This document shows, piece after piece, positions 58,205-64,000 of a DNA stretch of 64,000 nucleotides. Both the position numbers and the translations under genes were made by a program. This DNA comes from Psychrobacter sp. APC 3426. GTDB taxonomy: Bacteria; Pseudomonadota; Gammaproteobacteria; Pseudomonadales; Moraxellaceae. Position 1 is the first letter of the stretch; the number at the start of each line of letters is the position of its first letter. The notes under the pieces were generated by a model, which did not search any database, had not been told where the DNA came from, and saw nothing but the letters and a program-made list of their open reading frames with translations. The stretch is from contig NZ_JASDCF010000010.1 in NCBI RefSeq assembly GCF_030408035.1, forward strand, positions 33,270-97,269. The letters are read 5' to 3'.

Positions 58205-59218
58205 ATGTATATAAGTTTGGTCGTCCCTTTTTTTAATTCGGCACACAAGTGCAAAAGACTGCTTAAACGTTTGCCGGAAATAACATCAAATGATCTCGAA
58301 GTTATTTTGGTTGATGATGGCTCAACTGACGACACTTATAGTGTACTCTCAGACCTCAAGTGCAGATTACCACAGGCTAATATCACAATCCTAAGACAAC
58401 AGAATAAAGGTACTGGCGGCGCTAGGAACCTAGGGCTTAGTGTGGCAACAGGTCAATATGTTTGGTTCGTTGATTCTGATGACGATATAACCACTGACGC
58501 ATTGATTTTCATAAAACAAAACTGCGACCAACAATATGACTTTATTGATTTTAATATCATACGCTCAGGCACCACTCCCATAAATAGAATGAATGTGGCA
58601 GCAGGTAGCTATAGAGATAGCCATGAGGTTCGTCAGATACTGCTAGATAGTGGATTTATCTATCAGACCTGTAAAGCCTTTAGACGTGAGTTTCTGCTAG
58701 ACCATCATATTCATTATCCTGAATACTGCTATTACGAAGATATTCCATTAGCATTTACTCTGCCATTTCTGGTCACGAGTTTTTTAAAGACAAATATCGT
58801 CGGCTACCTATATCATCAAGAGTTCGACTCTATTACCAGAGGCAAGACAACGCAAAAGTCACTAGATCGCTTGTATACCTCAGTCTGTGGTCTGATGGAT
58901 GGTTTGGCATTTGCCAAAACTGATGCGGAGGTTAATGTTATCAAAGAGCGCTTTATTCAGTTGTATCTGATAGACAGTGTTGAGATGTACTTTAGTATAA
59001 CACCTCGCAAAGAGTGGACAACTATTTGGCGAATAATGAGCCAATATCGTAGATTAGCCAAACAATTTAGTATAAGCTTGAACCCTTTTCATCTAATCAA
59101 TAAAAAAAGTCAGCAATATAAACTGTATTTCCGTATGCAGTGGATGATGTCTTTTATACTAATAAATGACCAGGCATCATACTTTGAAGGTATCAGGAAA
59201 AAAGAATGGGGTTTTTAA
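58205..59218 (+). CDS. Family 2 glycosyltransferase
   Basis: GT-A fold transferase, 337 residues. ISLVVPFFNSAHKCKRLL opens the domain, VDDGSTDDTYSVL is the nucleotide-binding part and WFVDSDDDI holds the metal-binding DxD. The segment after residue 230 is helical and basic and may contact the membrane. Donor and acceptor sugars cannot be inferred. GGGGGACTG precedes the ATG, 23 bases after the flippase gene. Confidence 0.88.
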   Translation: MYISLVVPFFNSAHKCKRLLKRLPEITSNDLEVILVDDGSTDDTYSVLSDLKCRLPQANITILRQQNKGTGGARNLGLSVATGQYVWFVDSDDDITTDALIFIKQNCDQQYDFIDFNIIRSGTTPINRMNVAAGSYRDSHEVRQILLDSGFIYQTCKAFRREFLLDHHIHYPEYCYYEDIPLAFTLPFLVTSFLKTNIVGYLYHQEFDSITRGKTTQKSLDRLYTSVCGLMDGLAFAKTDAEVNVIKERFIQLYLIDSVEMYFSITPRKEWTTIWRIMSQYRRLAKQFSISLNPFHLINKKSQQYKLYFRMQWMMSFILINDQASYFEGIRKKEWGF

Positions 59219-59496
59219 GAGAAGATGGTTTTTATAGTTTGAATTTAAAAAATAGTTGATAAGCAATCTTAACTAACAGAAATAGTGACGGTATAACTTA
59301 GCTAAATATACTTACTGTCATCCCACTGGTAGATTTAGTTACTTTTCTATTTCCCGTGCTGAGGCCGTGATATATAAGAATAACTGGTATTAATGTTTTG
59401 TAACTTCAAGTAAAAATTTACCTCAACTATTATCCACCTTTTAGCCTTTCAGTATAGTGTTTGAAGTATTAACCCAACTTAATTAAGAAAAGATTT

Positions 59497-60555
59497 ATGA
59501 AAATACTCGTCACAGGTGGCGCAGGCTTCATCGGTTCTGCTGTTATACGTCATATTATGCATAATACGGACGATAAAGTCTTAAATATTGATAAATTAAC
59601 CTATGCAGGTAATTTAGAGTCTCTCAAAGAGATTGATCAAAATCCAAGATATATATTTCAACAGATTGATATCTGTGACAAAGAGTCTTTAGAACAAGTA
59701 TTTAATAGTTTCCAGCCCAATCTCGTCATGCATTTAGCAGCAGAATCACATGTGGATCGCTCTATTGATGGGCCTGCTGAATTTATTAATACCAATATCA
59801 TAGGTACGTATCATCTATTAGAAGTCGCGCGTCAATACTGGCAAAAGCTTGATGACAGAGATAAACAGCAGTTTAAGTTTCATCATATCTCTACCGATGA
59901 AGTTTATGGTGATCTGGAAGGGACGACTGATTTATTTACTGAAACGACTCCTTATGCACCAAGTTCACCTTACTCGGCATCCAAAGCCAGTTCTGACCAT
60001 CTGGTTCGTGCCTGGCATCGTACCTATGGATTCCCTATTTTAGTCACTAACTGCTCTAACAATTATGGTCCTTACCATTTTCCTGAAAAACTTATTCCGT
60101 TGGTCATCTTAAATGCTCTAGATGGCAAAGCACTGCCTATCTATGGCAAAGGCAATCAAATACGTGATTGGTTGTTTGTAGAAGATCATGCACGTGCTTT
60201 ATATAAAGTGGTCACTGAAGGCAAGGTGGGTGAGACTTATAATATCGGCGGGCATAACGAAAAACAAAATATTGAAGTGGTCAAAACGATCTGTCGCATC
60301 TTGGATGAGCTAAAACCACAGGCAAACGGTCAGCCTTACGAGTCTTTAATCACGTTTGTAAAAGACCGTCCAGGACATGATTTGCGCTATGCAATCGATG
60401 CCAGCAAAATTGCCAATAAGTTAAATTGGACGCCGACAGAGACGTTTGACAGTGGTATTAGAAAAACGGTCGAATGGTACTTGAATAATATGGAATGGTG
60501 TAGTCGTGTCCAAGATGGTAGCTATCAACGGGAAAGACTAGGAGCAGGTGAATAA
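59497..60555 (+). CDS. rfbB: dTDP-glucose 4,6-dehydratase
   Basis: Converts dTDP-glucose to dTDP-4-keto-6-deoxyglucose. [17 protein letters not shown] is the NAD motif. [11 protein letters not shown] holds the Thr-Asp-Glu triad residues and [11 protein letters not shown] the Tyr-x3-Lys. The length of 352 residues is normal. A 278-base A/T-rich gap in front, with nothing recognisable in it, suggests its own promoter. It begins a tightly packed set with rfbA and the two Fdt-like genes. Confidence 0.95.
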   Translation: MKILVTGGAGFIGSAVIRHIMHNTDDKVLNIDKLTYAGNLESLKEIDQNPRYIFQQIDICDKESLEQVFNSFQPNLVMHLAAESHVDRSIDGPAEFINTNIIGTYHLLEVARQYWQKLDDRDKQQFKFHHISTDEVYGDLEGTTDLFTETTPYAPSSPYSASKASSDHLVRAWHRTYGFPILVTNCSNNYGPYHFPEKLIPLVILNALDGKALPIYGKGNQIRDWLFVEDHARALYKVVTEGKVGETYNIGGHNEKQNIEVVKTICRILDELKPQANGQPYESLITFVKDRPGHDLRYAIDASKIANKLNWTPTETFDSGIRKTVEWYLNNMEWCSRVQDGSYQRERLGAGE

Positions 60556-61434
60556 ATGAATACAAAAGGTATTATTTTAGCGGGAGGCTCAGGTACACGC
60601 CTTTATCCCATTACTAAAGGTGTCTCTAAGCAGCTGCTACCTATCTATGATAAGCCAATGATTTATTATCCGTTATCTGTATTGATGCTCGCTGGTATTC
60701 GCGAGGTACTTATTATTAGCACACCAGATGACATAAATGGTTTTAAGCGGCTACTCGGCGATGGCAATGAGCTAGGCATCGATATCAGTTATGCCGTTCA
60801 GCCAAGTCCCGATGGCTTGGCTCAAGCCTTTATTATTGGTGAAGCGTTCATAGGTGATAGTAATGTCTGCCTCGTGCTCGGTGATAATATCTTTTATGGT
60901 CAAGGGTTCACGCCGCTATTGCGACAAGCAGTCAATCGTCAAAAAGGTGCAACCGTCTTTGGCTATCAAGTCAAAGATCCCGAGCGTTTTGGCGTGGTGG
61001 CGTTTGATGAAGACAAGCGCGTCATTTCAATAGAAGAAAAGCCTCTCAAACCTAAGTCTAACTATGCCGTAACTGGTTTATATTTCTATGACAATGATGT
61101 CATAGAGATTGCGAAAAAGGTAAAGCCTTCAGATCGAGGCGAGCTTGAGATTACCACCGTCAATCAGGTATATATGGAACGTGGTGACTTAAATGTTGAG
61201 CTATTAGGCCGTGGTTTTGCTTGGTTGGATACGGGCACTCATGAGAGTCTGATCGAAGCGGGTATGTTTGTAGAAACTGTTGAAAAGCGCCAAGGCTTTA
61301 AGATTGCTTGCTTAGAAGAAATCGCCTATAACAATGGTTGGCTAACGAAGCAGTGTCTCTTAGATATTGGTCAATCGATGAATAAAAATGCTTATGGTCA
61401 GTATTTGATATCTTTGGTGGATGAATCGTTATGA
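60556..61434 (+). CDS. rfbA: Glucose-1-phosphate thymidylyltransferase
   Basis: Makes dTDP-glucose from dTTP and glucose 1-phosphate. The N-terminal [31 protein letters not shown] is unmistakable, here noted as [11 protein letters not shown] plus [11 protein letters not shown]. The length of 292 residues is normal. It starts on the base after the rfbB stop and its stop overlaps the next gene by 4 bases. rfbC and rfbD are absent, so the intermediate goes not to rhamnose but to an amino sugar. Confidence 0.93.
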   Translation: MNTKGIILAGGSGTRLYPITKGVSKQLLPIYDKPMIYYPLSVLMLAGIREVLIISTPDDINGFKRLLGDGNELGIDISYAVQPSPDGLAQAFIIGEAFIGDSNVCLVLGDNIFYGQGFTPLLRQAVNRQKGATVFGYQVKDPERFGVVAFDEDKRVISIEEKPLKPKSNYAVTGLYFYDNDVIEIAKKVKPSDRGELEITTVNQVYMERGDLNVELLGRGFAWLDTGTHESLIEAGMFVETVEKRQGFKIACLEEIAYNNGWLTKQCLLDIGQSMNKNAYGQYLISLVDESL

Positions 61435-62285
61435 GTTTAATACAATGGGTTCACTTTCCGCCATTAGGCGACGCTCGCGGATCTTTAGTAGCTCTAGAAG
61501 CAGGAAGTACTATACCTTTTCCAATTAAACGTGTTTATTATATTTTTGCAACTCAAAAAGATGTGGCACGTGGATTTCATGCTCATCATAACTTGAAACA
61601 AGTTGCTATTTGTATCACTGGTAAATGTCGTATGGTTCTTGACGATGGTAAAACTCGTGAAGAGGTCATATTAGACTCTGCTACTGAAGGTTTACTGATA
61701 GAAGATTTAGTTTGGCGAGAAATGCACGACTTCAGTGATGATTGTGTGCTGTTAGTACTGGCCAGTGAGCACTATGATGAAGCTGATTATATTCGTGATT
61801 ATGATGAGTTTATAAATGAAGCTAATAAACCTTTCATACACCCATTGTCTGATGTGATGTCAACCAGGATAGGTCAAAAAACTAAAGTTTGGCAGTATAG
61901 TGTCATTCTTCCTAAAGCAGTCATTGGAGAAAATTGTAATATTTGTGCTCATACATTGATTGAAAATGATGTGGTAATCGGGAATAACGTGACAGTTAAG
62001 TCAGGCGTTTATATATGGGACGGTACTACTTTAAAAGATAATGTATTTATCGGGCCTTGTGTCACTTTTACGAATGATAAGAAACCGCGCTCAAAGCAGT
62101 ATCCAGATGAATTTCCAAAAACTGTCGTAGAAGAAGGAGCAAGCATTGGTGCCAATGCGACTCTTTTACCAGGGATTACCATTGGAAAAAATGCGTTAAT
62201 AGGTGCTGGAGCCGTAGTGACTAAGAGTGTTCCAGAAAACGCAATTATGGTAGGAAACCCTGCCGCTATTAAAGGATATGTATAA
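61431..62285 (+). CDS. Fused dTDP-4-oxo-6-deoxyglucose 3,4-ketoisomerase and N-acetyltransferase (FdtA-FdtC type)
   Basis: Two enzymes in 284 residues. Residues about 1-135 are a cupin ketoisomerase of the FdtA/QdtA type with the His pair in [11 protein letters not shown]. Residues about 140-284 are a left-handed beta-helix acetyltransferase built of hexapeptide repeats ([42 protein letters not shown]). They would perform the first and last steps around the aminotransferase encoded next. Such fusions resemble WxcM-like proteins. Whether the product is Fuc3NAc or Qui3NAc cannot be read from the sequence by eye. Confidence 0.87.
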   Translation: MSLIQWVHFPPLGDARGSLVALEAGSTIPFPIKRVYYIFATQKDVARGFHAHHNLKQVAICITGKCRMVLDDGKTREEVILDSATEGLLIEDLVWREMHDFSDDCVLLVLASEHYDEADYIRDYDEFINEANKPFIHPLSDVMSTRIGQKTKVWQYSVILPKAVIGENCNICAHTLIENDVVIGNNVTVKSGVYIWDGTTLKDNVFIGPCVTFTNDKKPRSKQYPDEFPKTVVEEGASIGANATLLPGITIGKNALIGAGAVVTKSVPENAIMVGNPAAIKGYV

Positions 62286-63392
62286 ATGATTCCTTTTCTT
62301 GATTTAAAAGCAATTAATGCCCAATATCGTGATGAGCTTATAGGTGCTTGTGCTCGTGTTATTGATTCAGGCTGGTATATCGGTGGCAGTGAGCTCGAGC
62401 AATTCGAGCAGCACTTTGCTAATTACTGCGGAACCAAATATGCGATTGGTGTGGCCAACGGTTTAGATGCACTGATTTTAACGCTACGAGCATGGAAGGA
62501 GCTAGGTAAGCTAAAAGATGGTGACGAAGTTATCGTGCCATCTAATACTTATATCGCCAGTATATTAGCGATTAGTGCTAATAACTTAACGCCTGTTTTA
62601 GTTGAGCCATGTGTAGACAGCTTCAATATCCATCCTAAAAAAGTTGAAGCGGCTATTACTATTAAAACGAAAGTCATACTTCCTGTACACTTGTATGGGC
62701 AACTAGCAGATATGCCAGCTATTATGGATATTGCTAAACGTCGTGAATTGTTGGTGCTAGAAGACTCTGCACAAGCTCATGGCGCTTCTCTTGATGATAA
62801 GAGAGCAGGGAGCTGGGGTGATGCATCAGGTTTTAGTTTTTATCCCGGTAAAAATCTTGGTGCGCTAGGTGACGCTGGCGCAATCACGACGAATGATGAA
62901 GAGCTGGCTAATACTTTGCGTGCGTTACGTAATTATGGCTCACATGAAAAGTATAAAAATTTATTCCAAGGTGTTAATAGTCGGTTAGATGAAATCCAAG
63001 CCGCGATCCTTAATGTAAAGCTTAACCATTTAAACGCTGAGATTGCTCATCGTTGTAAAGTCGCAAATGCTTATCTTGAAGGTATTAATAATAAAGCAGT
63101 TATATTACCGACTAATGAACATGATAGCGCTCATGTTTGGCATGTCTTTGTAATCCGCTGTGAACATAGAGACGAGCTACAGCAGTATCTAGCGGATAAT
63201 AGGATACAAACCCTCATCCATTATCCTATACCTCCGCACAAGCAGCAAGCTTACAAAGAATGGAACGAGTTAAGCTATCCTATTGCTGAAAAGATTCATA
63301 CAGAAGTATTAAGCTTACCGATAGGGCCAACGATAACAGATGAGGAAATTGTCACAATTATTAAAGCAATAAATAACTTTAGTTATAATTGA
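62286..63392 (+). CDS. fdtB: dTDP-3-keto-6-deoxyhexose aminotransferase (FdtB type)
   Basis: PLP-dependent aminotransferase of the DegT/DnrJ/EryC1 family, 368 residues. Conserved parts are [35 protein letters not shown] and [16 protein letters not shown], in which the PLP Lys is about residue 188. It starts directly after the fused gene and would add the 3-amino group that the fused acetyltransferase then acetylates. FdtB versus QdtB depends on the isomer made upstream. Confidence 0.87.
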   Translation: MIPFLDLKAINAQYRDELIGACARVIDSGWYIGGSELEQFEQHFANYCGTKYAIGVANGLDALILTLRAWKELGKLKDGDEVIVPSNTYIASILAISANNLTPVLVEPCVDSFNIHPKKVEAAITIKTKVILPVHLYGQLADMPAIMDIAKRRELLVLEDSAQAHGASLDDKRAGSWGDASGFSFYPGKNLGALGDAGAITTNDEELANTLRALRNYGSHEKYKNLFQGVNSRLDEIQAAILNVKLNHLNAEIAHRCKVANAYLEGINNKAVILPTNEHDSAHVWHVFVIRCEHRDELQQYLADNRIQTLIHYPIPPHKQQAYKEWNELSYPIAEKIHTEVLSLPIGPTITDEEIVTIIKAINNFSYN

Positions 63393-63419
63393 TATGTTCT
63401 TAGTTGTTGGTTTGAATGT

Positions 63420-63472
63420 ATTTACTCTATAAATATTTGTCCTGCTAATAGAAGATTATTTATAGAGTAAAT
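63420..63472. repeat. Perfect 16-bp inverted repeat between fdtB and the next glycosyltransferase
   Basis: ATTTACTCTATAAATA (63420-63435) is complementary to 63457-63472 with 21 bases between. There is no GC-rich stem or following T run, so it is not a typical terminator. It could be an operator, an RNA hairpin or the trace of a mobile element. Confidence 0.7.
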
Positions 63473-63505
63473 CGACTATATATTCCTCTTTAACACTAAG
63501 CCATA

Positions 63506-63898
63506 ATGGTAGATATAAATACGATGAAAAATAGCCTTCCTTTAGTTTCTGTAGTGATACCTTGCTATAACCATGAAGTTTTTGTACAGGCCTCTATTCA
63601 AAGCGTTATAAATCAGACATATGAAAATATAGAGCTTATTATAATTGATGATGGCTCTAAGGATAAATCGGTCGAAAAAATTCGAGAAATGATTCAGGCT
63701 TGTAAGGAAAGATTTGTCAGGTTTGAATTTAGGTCTAGACCAAATAAAGGTTTGAGTTCAACTTTGAACGAAGCTATAGAGTGGTGTGAGGGTAAATATC
63801 TCTCGACCATTGCTTCAGATGATCAAATGTTTGATTATAAAACGTCCATTCAGGTAAAGTTTTTAGAAAATAAACCCCACTCTCAACTTCGAAAGTGA
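63506..63898 (+). pseudogene. Family 2 glycosyltransferase truncated by an apparent insertion
   Basis: The first 120 or so residues are a good GT2 start: LVSVVIPCYNHEVFVQ, IIIDDGSKDKSVEKI, RPNKGLSSTLNEAIE and IASDDQMF (the D-x-D region). The chain stops after only 130 residues, far below the 250-330 expected. The last residues PHSQLRK seem to come from the end of a mobile element. ATG at 63524 is an alternative start. It is presumably inactive, unless the rest is joined elsewhere. Confidence 0.7.
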
Positions 63899-64000
63899 TT
63901 GAAAAAAGAAGAGCACCTCACTAATCTATTGTTTTCGACCAAGAATACAATGGAGTTGTGAGATGCCCATAGACGAATTTATCATCAATATCTATTTAAT
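63877..64000 (+). mobile_element. Left part of a probable insertion sequence, running off the window
   Basis: The glycosyltransferase reading frame ends abruptly around 63877-63898. Downstream, an ATG at 63963 with GGAG 7 bases ahead opens a frame beginning MPIDEFIINIYL that resembles, from memory, an IS982-family transposase start. The exact left end (near ACTCTCAACTTCG) cannot be fixed without the right end. Confidence 0.5.
63963..64000 (+). CDS. Partial transposase, possibly IS982 family
   Basis: Only 12 codons are visible before the window ends. GGAG at 63952-63955 is well placed, and TACAAT at 63946-63951 could be a -10 box. The short peptide resembles IS982 transposase N-termini, but so little sequence is weak evidence. 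Confidence 0.4.
   Translation, partial: MPIDEFIINIYL

Overview
The window reads like the chromosome of a gammaproteobacterium of the Moraxellaceae, most probably Psychrobacter. This is judged from recalled protein likeness, moderate GC, fused nuoCD, and the mix of aerobic metabolism with a trimethylamine monooxygenase; no database search was possible. No rRNA, tRNA or CRISPR array was seen.

Bases 694-17043 hold a complete respiratory complex I operon (nuoA, B, CD, E-N) ending in a hairpin terminator. Next come a ferredoxin-NADP reductase, an unknown gene on the minus strand, a TonB-like protein, an MscS-type channel, ybeY and phoH, and two ubiquinone-pathway FAD hydroxylases. A low-GC acyltransferase gene, a complete IS5-family element (29267-30107) and an orphan ORF form a small acquired patch. 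They are followed by a LysO-type lysine exporter.

Bases 31530-37191 are the most unusual stretch. One 913-residue protein joins a CDP-alcohol phosphatidyltransferase, an alpha/beta hydrolase and a methyltransferase (equivalents of E. coli YnbA and YnbC). It overlaps a patatin-like gene whose catalytic Ser and Asp both look replaced, and that gene overlaps an SDR gene. A second CdsA-like CDP-diacylglycerol synthase (YnbB-like) converges on them. Together this looks like an uncharacterised lipid-head-group pathway.

Bases 37270-42825 hold the de novo NAD genes: nadA-nadB on the minus strand, a Nudix-like winged-helix regulator, and nadC. Two almost identical 21-bp palindromes, one in front of nadA and one on the nadC promoter, suggest a local NAD regulon.

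The next section has a MarC-family protein, trimethylamine monooxygenase (tmm), an ArgO/LysE exporter, three tandem diverged paralogues of an unknown family (46432-48679), and rluB.

From 50110 to the right edge lies a surface-polysaccharide locus: wza-wzb-wzc export and kinase genes, a UDP-HexNAc dehydrogenase and epimerase (TviB/TviC-like), a PglK-type ABC flippase, glycosyltransferases, and rfbB-rfbA plus a fused ketoisomerase-acetyltransferase and an aminotransferase that should make a dTDP-3-acetamido-3,6-dideoxyhexose. The last glycosyltransferase is cut off by what looks like an insertion sequence that runs off the window.
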